64,000 nucleotides of DNA from Actinacidiphila sp. DG2A-62 (GTDB taxonomy: Bacteria; Actinomycetota; Actinomycetes; Streptomycetales; Streptomycetaceae): assembly GCF_035825295.1 (NCBI RefSeq), contig NZ_JAYMGI010000002.1:7144001-7208000 (forward strand), given 5' to 3'. A model generated the notes under the pieces. That model was not told the DNA's origin, did not search any database, and saw nothing but the letters and a program-made list of their open reading frames with translations. The number at the start of each line of letters is the position of its first letter. The first letter of the stretch is position 1. The position numbers were made by a program, and so were the translations under genes. Shown one piece after another: positions 55,052 to 64,000 of the stretch.

Positions 55052-56970
55052 TCACCCGCGGGGGCACACCACCAGGTGGAAGCGGGGGTAGGCGGCGACC
55101 GGCCGGCCGCAGGCGAAGTGCCCGCGGACCGTGGCCGCGACCTCGGGCGCGACCGCGGGCAGCGGGAACCAGGAGGTGTCCAGCACCGCGAACCGCGCCG
55201 CCGGGTCGGCGACGCAGCGCAGGTCCTCGCGGTAGCTGGCCTGCCCGGTGATCTCCCGGTCGTAGCGGGTGCGCTGCAGGAAGTCCGGCGTCGGGTAGCG
55301 GCAGTGCGTGGGGTTGCCGAGCAGGTAGGCGACGTCGCCGAAGGCGAGATACGTCACCGGGGTGTCCGGGCCGATCCGGTCGCGCACGGAGGCGAGCCAG
55401 CGGCCGAGGTCCCGGCGGTCGTGGGCGCGTTCGAGCGCGGTGAAGTCCGCGTGCCGGGTGTCGAAGGAGTACGGCGTGGTGGGCCACGCCGGGACCGCGA
55501 CGGCCAGCAGCGCGGCGACGCCGGCCGCCCACGTCCCCGCCGTCGCCCACGTCCCCGCTCCCGCTCCCGTGGTGCGCCGCGCCCGGCTCCCGGTCCCTGC
55601 GCGCCGCGCGCCTGCCGCCCGCCACGCCGCGGCCGACGTCGCCGCCACCACCACCGACAGCAGCACGTACGCCGCCGTAGCGTGCGCCGTGCGCCAGGGC
55701 AGCGGGCGCGCCGCCGCCGGCGGCACCGCCGCGCCCAGCAGCAGCGCCGCCGCCACCAGGGCCGGCGGCACCCGGTGCGGCGCGTCGCGCGTCGCCCGCG
55801 CCGCCGCGAGACCGCACAGCGCCGCGCCCAGCACCGGCAGCGCCGCCAGGTGGTACTGGAACCACTGGCCCTGCACGACCAGCGCGACCAGCACCCCGGC
55901 CACGCCCGCCCCGGTCAGCAGCGGCCACGCCCAGCGCGCCCGGCGGGTCGCCGCGCCCCGCGCGAGCAGCAGCACGGCGGCCGGCAGCAGCGCGACCGCC
56001 GGGTTCATCAGCGCCTCGGTGCCCACCGTCTGGGCGAGCAGCCGCAGATCCGCCGCGCGCAGGCCCTGCTGCACCGGGGTGTCGGGGTTGAGCGCGGACA
56101 GCTCGTTGAACCAGTGCCACTCGCGCGGCTGCACGGCGATCGCCAGCACGAACCCCGCCGGTGCGGCGAGCGCCGTCGCCGCCGCGGCCCACCACCCGCG
56201 CCGCCGGTCCAGCACGAACAGGGCGCCCAGCGGCAGCAGCGCGGTCGGCGCGGTGGTGTACTTCACCAGCACCGCGAGCGCGGCGAAGACACCGGCCGCG
56301 CCCGCGGCGACGGGTGTCCGGCGCAGCGCCAGGCCCGCCGCGAGCGAGGCCGCCGCGAGCCACACCGCGACCCACTCCGGCTGCAGGAAGTCCCACGCCG
56401 GCGCATAGACCAGCACCAGGCCCACCGCGACGGCCACCGCGGTCGCCTCGCGGCGCGGCAGGAAGCGGCCCAGCCCGCGCCGCAGCCACCACGCGAGCGC
56501 CGCGGTGAGCGCGATCACCAGCGCCCTGATCCACGCCTCGCGCACCGCCACCGGCCCGGCGGTGAGGTGGTCCAGGCCCGACAGCAGCCAGCGGTACGCC
56601 AGCGGCCGGTGCACGAACACCCCGGACGCGGCGAAGCCGCCGCGCCCCGACGCCCGCATGCCGCCCAGTACGTAGCGCACGTCGTGGTTGAGCCCGCTCC
56701 AGCACATCGCGCCGGCCGCCACCAGCGCGGCGGTCCCGGTCACCGCGACGACCGGCGTCGGCAGCGCGGCCCGGAGGCGGGGCCGGCCGCCGTGCCTGGC
56801 CTGTCGGAGGCGCTCGGCGCGCCCGGCCTGGCGGAGGCGCTCGGGGTGCCGGGACGTCCGGGGGCGCCCGGGGTGTCGGGGGCGCCCAGGTCGCCCGGGG
56901 CGCCCGGCCCGTCGGAGGCGTCGGTCCCGGCTGCCCGGCCGGGGGCGGCGGAGGCGTCTGCTGAGGTCAC
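55052..56970 (-). CDS. GT-C-like polytopic membrane protein, apparent frameshift at 56779-56782
   Basis: Integral membrane protein with about eleven hydrophobic segments and an extracytoplasmic C-terminal domain, similar in layout to GT-C glycosyltransferases. Visible: AWDFLQPEWVAVW, LVKYTTAPTALLPLG, QGQWFQYHLAALPVLGA, and the tail with FGDVAYLLGNPTHCRYPTP. The body frame is closed upstream only by a missing start; a 60-residue Pro/Gly/Ala tail in the adjacent frame joins it (TAAGP then RLRAALPTPVVAV) if one more G is added to GGGG at 56779-56782. That makes GTG 56970 the start, with TAGCGT just upstream and no RBS. The intact part alone begins near 56743. Donor and acceptor unknown. Confidence 0.65.
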
Positions 56971-57184
56971 GGCGCCGACGCTAACCGCGCGCCGGGGCCC
57001 GGCCCAGGCGTGCGGCCCTACCGTGACCGCCGGGACGCCCACAATTCACCGGGCGTTGGCCGCGGCGTCCCGCGCCGCGCGGGGGCCGCCCGCCCGCGGC
57101 GGCGCGGCCCGGCGGAGCGCGGTGGGGAAGGCGCGGACTCTTGACGGATACTGGGGCCGCCGGGATGGTCGCACGCAACACACG

Positions 57185-57209
57185 GATGCAACCCCATCCC
57201 GGTTGCATC
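57185..57209. promoter_or_regulatory. Operator-like inverted repeat before the sugar transporter
   Basis: Perfect 9-bp arms GATGCAACC and GGTTGCATC separated by 7 bp. It sits about 15 bp after a weak promoter (TTGACG 57141-57146, 17 bp, GATGGT) and before the binding-protein gene, a roadblock position for a repressor. Confidence 0.6.
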
Positions 57210-57245
57210 ATGGGCAAGCGCAGGGAAAGGCAGAGCTTCGTGGCG

Positions 57246-58496
57246 ATGGCAAGGGCGGGAAGGTCGGGAGGGACGACGCCGGCCGGTGCGGCGCGCGACG
57301 CGGACGGTACGGCGGGCGCGGTCCGCACGACGGACGCGGACGCCGACCGTACGAACAGGGCGGGCGCGGTCCGCGCGACGGCCGCGGGCGCCGGCCGTGC
57401 GCGCGCGGCGCGCGGCGTCCTCGCCCGGCGCGGCCCCGCCTCCCGAGGGACCCGCGGCCCCGCCTCCCCCGGGGCCCGCGGCCCCGCCGTGCGCAGGACC
57501 ACCCGCCTCGCGGCCGGCCTGCTCGCCGCGGCCCTCGCCGCGACCGCGCTGGCCGGCTGCAGCGCCACCGGCGGCAAGCGCGCCGAGGACCGCGCCAAGA
57601 AGCTCGCCCACGCCAACGGCTCGGCCGTCGACACCCCGCGCTGGACGTTCGCGATGGTCACCCACTCCGGGGCCGGCGACACCTTCTGGGACATCGTGCA
57701 GAGCGGCGCCAAGCAGGCCGCCGCCAAGGACAACGTCAAGTTCCTGTACTCCAACAGCGACCAGGGCGACCAGCAGGCGCAACTGGTGCAGGCCGCCATC
57801 GACCAGCACGTGGACGGGCTGGTCGTCACCCTCGCCAAGCCGGACGCGCTCAAGTCCGTGGTGGCCCGCGCGGTGCGGGCCGGCATCCCGGTGATCACCG
57901 TCAACTCCGGCGCCGAGCAGTCCAAGCAGTTCGGCGCCCTCACCCACATCGGCCAGGACGAGAAGGTCGCCGGCAACGCGGTCGGCGACGAGCTGAACAA
58001 GCGGGGCCGCAAGCACGCCCTGTGCGTCCTGCACGAGCAGGGCAACGTCGGCCTCGAACAGCGCTGCGACGGCGCCAAGGAGACCTTCCACGGCACCATG
58101 GACAAGCTCTACGTCGACGGCACCAACATGCCCGACGTGCAGTCCGCGATCGAGGCCAAGCTGCAGGCCGACCACTCCATCGACGCGGTGGTGACGCTCG
58201 GCGCCCCCTTCGCCGCCACCGCCGCCACGTCCAAGCAGCAGGCCGGCTCCTCCGCCGAGGTCGACACCTTCGATCTCAACGCCCAGGTCGCCACCTCGCT
58301 CAAGGACGGCCGCATCGGCTTCGCCGTCGACCAGCAGCCGTATCTCCAGGGCTACGAGGCGATCGACCTGCTGTGGCTCTACCGCTACAACAACGACACC
58401 CTCGGCGGCGGCCGGCCGGTGCTGACCGGCCCGCAGATCGTCACCAAGGACGACGCCGACAAGCTGCTCGCCTACGCCAAGCGGGGCACCCGATGA
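57246..58496 (+). CDS. Sugar-binding lipoprotein (periplasmic-binding-protein 4/RbsB type)
   Basis: Substrate-binding protein of a ribose-type ABC importer: FAMVTHSGAGDTFWDIVQSGAKQAA, DGLVVTLAKPDALKSVVARAV, IPVITVNSGAEQSK. Lipobox LAGC follows a signal-like RRTTRLAAGLLAAALAATALAGC. From ATG 57246 an unusual 80-residue Ala/Arg/Gly/Thr-rich segment precedes the signal peptide; GTG 57489 would give a normal lipoprotein start but has no RBS, while AGGGAAAGG lies before GTG 57240/ATG 57246. The stop overlaps the permease ATG. Confidence 0.82.
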   Translation: MARAGRSGGTTPAGAARDADGTAGAVRTTDADADRTNRAGAVRATAAGAGRARAARGVLARRGPASRGTRGPASPGARGPAVRRTTRLAAGLLAAALAATALAGCSATGGKRAEDRAKKLAHANGSAVDTPRWTFAMVTHSGAGDTFWDIVQSGAKQAAAKDNVKFLYSNSDQGDQQAQLVQAAIDQHVDGLVVTLAKPDALKSVVARAVRAGIPVITVNSGAEQSKQFGALTHIGQDEKVAGNAVGDELNKRGRKHALCVLHEQGNVGLEQRCDGAKETFHGTMDKLYVDGTNMPDVQSAIEAKLQADHSIDAVVTLGAPFAATAATSKQQAGSSAEVDTFDLNAQVATSLKDGRIGFAVDQQPYLQGYEAIDLLWLYRYNNDTLGGGRPVLTGPQIVTKDDADKLLAYAKRGTR

Positions 58497-59545
58497 GCAC
58501 TGCGGACGTCCTGTCCTCCGGCCCCTCCGGCGACGAGCGGCTGGCTCCGCGCTCCGGGCTGCGCCGGCTGCTCGGCCGGCCCGAACTGGGCTCGGTGGTC
58601 GGCGCGTTGGCCGTCTTCGTGTTCTTCTCGCTGGTCGCCGACTCCTTCCTGCGCGCCTCCAGCATGGGCACGGTGCTCTACGCGTCCTCGACCATCGGCA
58701 TCATGGCGGTGCCGGTCGCGCTGCTGATGATCGGCGGCGAGTTCGACCTGTCGGCCGGCGTGATGGTGACCAGCTCGGCGCTGATCTCGTCGATGCTCAG
58801 CTTCCAGATGACCGCCAACACCTGGGTGGGCGTGGGCGTCTCGCTGCTGGTCACGCTCGCGCTCGGCGCGTTCAACGGGATCATGCTGGTGCGCACCAAG
58901 CTGCCGAGCTTCATCATCACGCTCGGTACGTTCCTCATGCTCACCGGCCTCAACCTGGGCCTGACCAAGCTGATCAGCGGCACCGTGGCGACCAAGTCGA
59001 TCAGCGACATGGAGGGCTTCCCGACCTGCCGCGACCTGTTCGCCTCGCACTGGACGGTCGGCTCGGTCGACCTCCAGGTCACCATCCTGTGGTGGCTCGG
59101 CCTGGTCGCGGTCGCCACCTGGGTGCTGCTGCGCACCCGCGTCGGCAACTGGATCTTCGCCGCGGGCGGCAACGCGGACGCGGCCCGCGCGGTCGGCGTG
59201 CCGGTGGCCCGGACCAAGGTCGGGCTCTACATGGCGGTCGCCTTCGCGGCCTGGATTTCCGGCCAGCACCTGCTGTTCTCCTTCGACGTGGTGCAGTCCG
59301 GCGAGGGCGTCGGCAACGAGTTCCTGTACATCATCGCGGCCGTCATCGGCGGCTGCCTGATGACCGGCGGCTACGGCAGCGCCATCGGCTCGGCGGTCGG
59401 CGCGTTCATCTTCGGCATGGCCAGCAAGGGCATCGTCTACGCCCAGTGGAACCCGGACTGGTTCCAGTTCTTCCTGGGGGCGATGCTGCTGCTCGCCGCC
59501 CTGCTCAACGCCTGGGTCCGCAGGCGTGCGGAGGCGAACGCATGA
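58493..59545 (+). CDS. Sugar ABC transporter permease (RbsC type)
   Basis: 350-aa permease with about nine helices: IMAVPVALLMIGGEFDLSAG is the signature of RbsC-like proteins, followed by LPSFIITLGTFLMLTGLNL and AAVIGGCLMTGGYGSAIGSA. It overlaps both neighbours by ATGA, so it is coupled to the binding protein and the ATPase. Confidence 0.93.
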   Translation: MSTADVLSSGPSGDERLAPRSGLRRLLGRPELGSVVGALAVFVFFSLVADSFLRASSMGTVLYASSTIGIMAVPVALLMIGGEFDLSAGVMVTSSALISSMLSFQMTANTWVGVGVSLLVTLALGAFNGIMLVRTKLPSFIITLGTFLMLTGLNLGLTKLISGTVATKSISDMEGFPTCRDLFASHWTVGSVDLQVTILWWLGLVAVATWVLLRTRVGNWIFAAGGNADAARAVGVPVARTKVGLYMAVAFAAWISGQHLLFSFDVVQSGEGVGNEFLYIIAAVIGGCLMTGGYGSAIGSAVGAFIFGMASKGIVYAQWNPDWFQFFLGAMLLLAALLNAWVRRRAEANA

Positions 59546-60383
59546 CCACCGACGGCGGCTCCACCCCGTCCGGCCCCACGCCGGCCCCGCCCCCGCGCCC
59601 GGCGGCGGCCCGCTGGTCGCCCTGGAGGGCGTCTCGAAGTCCTATGGGAGCGTCCTGGCGCTGCGGGACGTCTCGCTGGAAGTGCACGCCGGGGAGATCA
59701 CCTGCGTCCTGGGGGACAACGGCGCGGGCAAGTCCACCCTCATCAAGATCATCGCCGGCCTGCACCCGCACGACTCCGGCACGTACCGGATCGAGGGCGA
59801 GCCGGTCCGGCACACCTCCCCGCGCGAGGCGCTGGACCGCGGCATCGCGACCGTCTACCAGGACCTCGCGGTAGTCCCGCTGATGCCGGTCTGGCGGAAC
59901 TTCTTCCTGGGCTCCGAACCCACCAAGGGCCGAGGGCCGCTGCGCCGCCTGGACACCGCGACCATGCGCGCCACCACGCACGAGGCGCTGCTGGGCCTGG
60001 GCATCGACCTGCGCGACGTGGACCAGCCGATCGGCACGCTCTCCGGCGGCGAGCGGCAGTGCGTGGCCATCGCCCGGGCGGTGCACTTCGGCGCCCGCGT
60101 GCTGGTCCTGGACGAGCCGACCGCCGCGCTCGGCGTCAAGCAGTCCGGCCTGGTGCTGCGGTACGTCGCCGCCGCCCGCGACCGCGGCCTCGGCGTGGTG
60201 CTCATCACGCACAACCCGCACCACGCCTACCTGGTCGGCGACCGCTTCGTGCTGCTGAAGCGCGGCGCGATGTCCGGCAGCCACCTGCGCGAGGACATTA
60301 CGCTGGACGAGCTGACCCGGGAGATGGCCGGCGGCAGCGAGCTGGAGGAGCTGACCCACGAACTGAGCCGCCGCCCCACCTGA
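59542..60383 (+). CDS. Sugar ABC transporter ATPase, apparent -1 frameshift at 59585-59588
   Basis: ATPase partner of the RbsC-type permease. Walker A GDNGAGKST (about residue 55), TVYQDLAVVP (Q-loop), LSGGERQCVAIARAV (signature) and VLVLDEPTAALG (Walker B). It is a single-domain ATPase of about 280 aa, half the length of RbsA. ATG 59542 overlaps the permease stop but opens another frame; one extra C in CCCC at 59585-59588 yields ...PTPAPAPAPGGGPLVALEGVSKSYG and restores the protein. Confidence 0.83.
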
Positions 60384-60488
60384 CCCCGCCCGGCGCCCCG
60401 GCGCCACCGGGCACGCCCGGCGCCCCCGGCGCCGCCCGACGGGCAGAACCGACCCGAGCCGACCCCGACCCCACCCGGAGACGACCGA

Positions 60489-61643
60489 TTGAGTGCCAAT
60501 CGTGACCGCGTCCACCGCGGCAGCGCCGCCCGTGCCACGGTGTGGCGCGACGTCAGCGGCGCCGAACGCCGAGAGCGACGCTCGCACCTGACCGCGCCCC
60601 GGGTGCCCACCGTCGGCATCGACATCGGCGGCACCAAGGTGATGGCCGGGGTGGTGGACGCCGACGGGAACATCCTGGAGAAGCTGCGCACCGAGACGCC
60701 GGACAAGTCCAAGAGCCCCAAGGTCGTCGAGGACACCATCGTCGAGCTGGTGCTCGACCTGTCCGAGCGGCACGACGTGCACGCCGTGGGCATCGGCGCG
60801 GCCGGCTGGGTGGACGCCGAGCGCTCCCGGGTGCTGTTCGCCCCGCACCTGTCCTGGCGCGACGAGCCGCTGCGCGACCGGCTCTCCGAGCGCCTGCTGG
60901 TGCCGGTGATGGTCGACAACGACGCCAACACCGCGGCGTGGGCCGAGTGGCGGTTCGGCGCGGGCCGCGGCGAGGCCGACCTGGTGATGATCACCCTGGG
61001 CACCGGCATCGGCGGCGCCATCCTGGAGGACGGCCGGGTCAAGCGCGGCCGCTTCGGCGTGGCCGGCGAGTTCGGCCACATGCAGGTGGTGCCCGGCGGC
61101 CACCGCTGCCCGTGCGGCAACCGCGGCTGCTGGGAGCAGTACAGCTCGGGCAACGCCCTGGTGCGCGAGGCCCGGGAACTGGCCGCCGCCGAGTCCCCGG
61201 TGGCGTACGGGATCATCGACCGGGTCGGCGGCAATGTCCGCGACATCACCGGGCCGCTGATCACCGAACTGGCCCGCGAGGGCGACGCGATGTGCGTCGA
61301 GCTGTTCCAGGACATCGGCCAGTGGCTGGGCGTCGGCATCGCCAACCTGGCCGCCGCCCTCGACCCGTCCTGCTTCGTGATCGGCGGCGGCGTCAGCGCG
61401 GCCGACGACCTGCTGATCGGCCCGGCCAGGGACGCCTTCCGGCGCACCCTGACCGGCCGCGGCTACCGGCCCGAGGCGCGCATCGCCAAGGCCGAACTGG
61501 GCCCGGAGGCCGGCATGGTCGGGGCCGCCGACCTGGCCCGGCTCGTCGCCCGCCGCTTCCGCCGCACCAACCGCCGCAGAGTCGAGCGGTACGAGCGCTA
61601 CGGCCGCGTCTACGGCTACGGACGGCAGGCCGCCGACTCATGA
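60489..61643 (+). CDS. ROK-family sugar kinase (glucokinase-like)
   Basis: 384-aa ROK kinase without HTH. ATP-binding VGIDIGGTKVMAGVVD (about residue 40), DNDANTAAWAE with the catalytic Asp (about 142), zinc motif CPCGNRGCWEQY (about 210), and VIGGGVSAADDLL. It would phosphorylate the sugar brought in by the transporter encoded just upstream. The TTG start at 60489 has GGAG 8 nt before it; the first 35 residues are a basic tail. The C-terminus repeats Y-E/G-R units (RYERYGRVYGYGR). Confidence 0.88.
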   Translation: MSANRDRVHRGSAARATVWRDVSGAERRERRSHLTAPRVPTVGIDIGGTKVMAGVVDADGNILEKLRTETPDKSKSPKVVEDTIVELVLDLSERHDVHAVGIGAAGWVDAERSRVLFAPHLSWRDEPLRDRLSERLLVPVMVDNDANTAAWAEWRFGAGRGEADLVMITLGTGIGGAILEDGRVKRGRFGVAGEFGHMQVVPGGHRCPCGNRGCWEQYSSGNALVREARELAAAESPVAYGIIDRVGGNVRDITGPLITELAREGDAMCVELFQDIGQWLGVGIANLAAALDPSCFVIGGGVSAADDLLIGPARDAFRRTLTGRGYRPEARIAKAELGPEAGMVGAADLARLVARRFRRTNRRRVERYERYGRVYGYGRQAADS

Positions 61644-62524
61644 CGACGACACCGCAGCGCCCGGGCACCGCGGACGCGGAGCCCCCGGACCCCGCGGCGC
61701 CCGCGCCGCACACGGCGGAGCGGGCCGACCGGGCCGACCGGGTCGATCGGACTGACCGGACCGGCCGGACCGACCGCGACGTCCGCCTGCCCCAGCAGCA
61801 CACGGCCGGGCAGCACCAGGCGGCCGAGGAGCACGGCGCCGCCGGGGACCGCGGGTCCGCCGCGAACCGCACGGCCGCCGCGAACCGCACCGCCGCGGGC
61901 GACCGCGGGTCCGCCGAAGAACACCAGGCGGCCGGGGCGCACCCCGAAACGCTCCCGGAGGACCATCCCGCCGAGCCCGACCCGCGGCCGATGCGCGACC
62001 TGCCGCGCTGGGTCCGCTGGACGGTGCTGCCGCTGCTGGTGCTGGTCCCGCTCGGCTACGTGATCATCTCCGCCGAGCAGAGCCGCGACGGCGGCGTCAG
62101 CAAGCAGCAGGAGGCCGCCGCCCGGAACATGACCTGGGAGGAGCCGACCTCGCTGCAACAGCGCATCTACCAGGTGCCGTTCCCCGTCGGCGCCACCCGC
62201 GTCGGCTACCTGGAGACCAACTCCTGGGACACCAGCGCGCTGTACGCGCAGTTCACCACCACCGCGGGCGGCCTGGACACCTTCCTGGCCAGGATCGGCA
62301 CCAGCCGCGACGCGCTGCGCGACGGCCGCGCCGCGCTGAGCCCGGCCCAGGCCAGGACGGCCGGCTGGTCCCTGTCGGACGCCGGCCCCTGGGGCGGCAC
62401 CCAACTGCACACGGTCGGCGACCGCCCCGACCACGACATCGTCGTCGACCTCTCGGACGCCGACGCCCCCACCGTCTACGTCGTCTCCACCGTCAACTTC
62501 CAGCACGGCTTCGGGGGCGGGTGA
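61640..62524 (+). CDS. Membrane-anchored protein of unknown function
   Basis: 294-aa protein coupled to the kinase gene (ATGA). The first 125 residues are low complexity, with RAD, RVDRTDRTGRTDR and ANRTAA repeats. One membrane helix (RWTVLPLLVLVPLGYVIISA, about residue 135-154) precedes a 140-residue extracytoplasmic domain (SLQQRIYQVPFPVGATRVGYLE; GGLDTFLARIGTSRDAL). Position in the operon suggests a link to sugar uptake, but no motif shows function. Confidence 0.75.
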   Translation: MTTTPQRPGTADAEPPDPAAPAPHTAERADRADRVDRTDRTGRTDRDVRLPQQHTAGQHQAAEEHGAAGDRGSAANRTAAANRTAAGDRGSAEEHQAAGAHPETLPEDHPAEPDPRPMRDLPRWVRWTVLPLLVLVPLGYVIISAEQSRDGGVSKQQEAAARNMTWEEPTSLQQRIYQVPFPVGATRVGYLETNSWDTSALYAQFTTTAGGLDTFLARIGTSRDALRDGRAALSPAQARTAGWSLSDAGPWGGTQLHTVGDRPDHDIVVDLSDADAPTVYVVSTVNFQHGFGGG

Positions 62525-62560
62525 CCCACCCCGGGGCTTCACTCGATAGCGTGAGGCGCG

Positions 62561-63917
62561 ATGAGCGACACGACCGACCAGACCGCCGCCGTCCTCGGCG
62601 CCGCAGCGCCGGCCGCGCACGGCGGCGGCTACGACGTGCACGAGGCCGGCTGACGACGGGTACGACGACCGTGACGACCTGCAACCCCCGCTGCAGTACC
62701 GGTTCGACGGCCCCGAGGACGCGCCCGTGGTGGTGCTGGGCCCGGCGCTCGGCGCGACCTGGCACATGTGGGACCGGCAGCTGCCCGAACTGACCGCCCG
62801 CTGGCGGGTGCTGCGCTACGAACTGCCCGGCCACGGCGGCGCGCCCGCCGAGCCCGCCTCCTCCGTCGACGACCTGGCCAGGCGGCTGCTCGCGGTGCTG
62901 GACGACGAGGGCATCGACGCCTTCGGCTACGCCGGCTGCTCGCTGGGCGCCGCGATCGGCGCCCGGCTGGCGCTGCTGCGCCCGGACCGGGTCGCCGCCC
63001 TCGCGCTGGTCTCGGCCGCGGCCCGGTTCGCCACCGGCGACACCTGGCGGCAGCGCGGCGTCGTGGTCCGCGCCAACGGCCTGGACCGCACCGCGCGGGC
63101 CACCCCCGAGCGCTGGTTCACCGGCGCCTTCCTCGCCACCCAGCCGGCCATCACTGAGTGGGCGGTGAAGATGGTCGCCACCACCGACGCCGCCTGCTAC
63201 ATCGCCGCCTGCGAGGCGCTCGCCGCCTTCGACGTGCGCGACGCGCTGTCCGGCATCACGGTGCCGACGCTGGTCATCGCCGGCGCCGACGACACCGAGA
63301 CGCCGCCGGCCGACGCCCGGCTGCTGGTGGCCGGCATCCCCGACGCGCGGCTCGCCGTGGTCCCGGCGACCGGCCACCTGGCCCCGGTCGAGGAGCCCGG
63401 CGCGGTCGGCGACCTGCTGGCCCGGCACTTCGAGAGCGCCTGGGCCGACCACACCCCGGCGCCCACCCCGTTCGCGCCCGCGCCGCCGCCGGTGCCGCCG
63501 CGCCCGCCCGCCGGGTCCGGCGCCGGCCCCGCCCAGCCCGACCGTTACGCCGACGGTCTGCGCATCCGCCGCGAACTGGTCGGCGACGCCCAGGTGGACG
63601 CCGAGACCGGCCGCGGGGACGGCTTCGGCGCCGGCTTCGACGCCTTCGCCACCCGCTACGCCTGGGGCGAGCTGTGGACCCGCCCTGGCCTGGACCGGCG
63701 CACCCGCAGCTTCCTGACCCTCGGCGCGCTCACCGCGCTCGGCCGGCTCGGCGACATCGCCGACCACACCCGCGCCGCGCTGCGCAACGGCCTGACCCCG
63801 GCGGAGATAGAGGAGGCGCTCGTGCACACCGCGGTCTTCGCGGGCCTGCCCGCCGCCCGCGCCGCCCTGGAGGCCGCCCGCCCGGTGATCGAGCAGGAGA
63901 CCCGGGCCGGCGACTGA
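62561..63917 (+). CDS. pcaL: PcaL-type fusion: 3-oxoadipate enol-lactonase + 4-carboxymuconolactone decarboxylase, indel near 62650
   Basis: Beta-ketoadipate pathway enzyme. Residues about 40-290 are an alpha/beta hydrolase: nucleophile in GCSLGAA, Asp in GADDTETPP, His in TGHLAPVE. After a Pro/Ala linker comes the carboxymuconolactone decarboxylase domain (GLRIRRELVGDAQVD; RYAWGELWTRPGLDRRTRSFLTLG; HTRAALRNGLTPAEIEEALVH). ATG 62561 opens MSDTTDQTAAVLG but meets TGA right after HEAGQ-like GCCGGC at 62650; the body frame reads DDGYDDRDDLQPPLQYRFDG. Two missing bases or one extra T explains it. Restored length is about 452 aa. Confidence 0.82.
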
Positions 63918-63918
63918 C

Positions 63919-63935
63919 GCGGGCGGCCCGCCCGC
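63919..63935. terminator. Weak hairpin after pcaL
   Basis: Arms GCGGGC and GCCCGC around 5 nt, directly after the pcaL stop. It is followed by CCGTCCGC repeats to the window end. Confidence 0.3.
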
Positions 63936-64000
63936 GCGCCCGTCCGCCCGTCCGCCCGTCCGTCGCGGCACCGGGCCGCCGGGTCCCGGTGCGCCCCGCG

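Overview
The window is very GC-rich, actinomycete DNA, almost certainly Streptomyces or a close Streptomycetaceae relative. The evidence is strong codon-position GC bias, many GTG starts, 4-nt ATGA/GTGA gene overlaps, a WhiJ-like HTH/DUF397/anti-sigma trio, an SCO2400-type zinc-ribbon protein, and an allantoin/urate catabolic island with an IclR regulator. I saw no tRNA, rRNA, CRISPR array, insertion sequence or prophage.

1-15 kb holds the right-hand part of a RiPP gene cluster cut by the left edge. In order on + it has a TOMM cyclodehydratase (YcaO, partial), a SagB-type azoline dehydrogenase, a LanB glutamylation subunit, a SpaB_C-type partner subunit, a PqqD-M50 protease-ABC ATPase fusion, its ABC permease and a second YcaO fusion. 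A strong hairpin separates these from a convergent 62-aa precursor gene whose last 22 residues are Ser, Thr or Cys except the final Ala. An M20 amidohydrolase follows on +. The enzyme set predicts azoles plus dehydroamino acids, as in thiopeptides or goadsporin-like peptides.

15-33 kb is a purine/urate salvage island: a YkoF-like protein, an HTH regulator, a UraD-UraH fusion, uricase, 8-oxoguanine deaminase, malate synthase, a MobA-like nucleotidyltransferase, an AllR-like IclR repressor and allantoinase. Three similar 15-bp dyads sit at the uraD, allB and aceB promoters with their right half forming the -35 box, so I infer one AllR regulon. Embedded genes include a secreted CBM56 beta-helix protein, an SDR oxidoreductase and a Ser/Thr pseudokinase.

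33-40 kb is a beta-glucoside uptake unit: GH1 glucosidase, two permeases, a lipoprotein, and a divergent ROK regulator with a 21-bp dyad over the promoter. It is followed by AIM24, a KDPG-aldolase-like protein without its Schiff-base lysine, and a P450 carrying a DPYG repeat insert.

42-54 kb is mostly regulators and small operons: a GlxA-type activator, the WhiJ-like module, LysR with a divergent quinone oxidoreductase, an accessory EPSP synthase, a MerR/HEAT operon behind a 19-bp-spacer promoter, an MmyB-like regulator with a divergent aldo/keto reductase, then GAPDH. 55-64 kb carries a GT-C-like membrane protein, an RbsABC-type sugar transporter with a ROK sugar kinase, a membrane protein and a PcaL-type fusion.

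A cross-cutting observation: eight otherwise normal genes are broken by a small indel. In four of them the break lies in the same string, GCCGGCCCCG, where the frame needs one more C. I think these are mainly systematic sequencing deletions rather than real pseudogenes, and I annotate the full-length genes accordingly.
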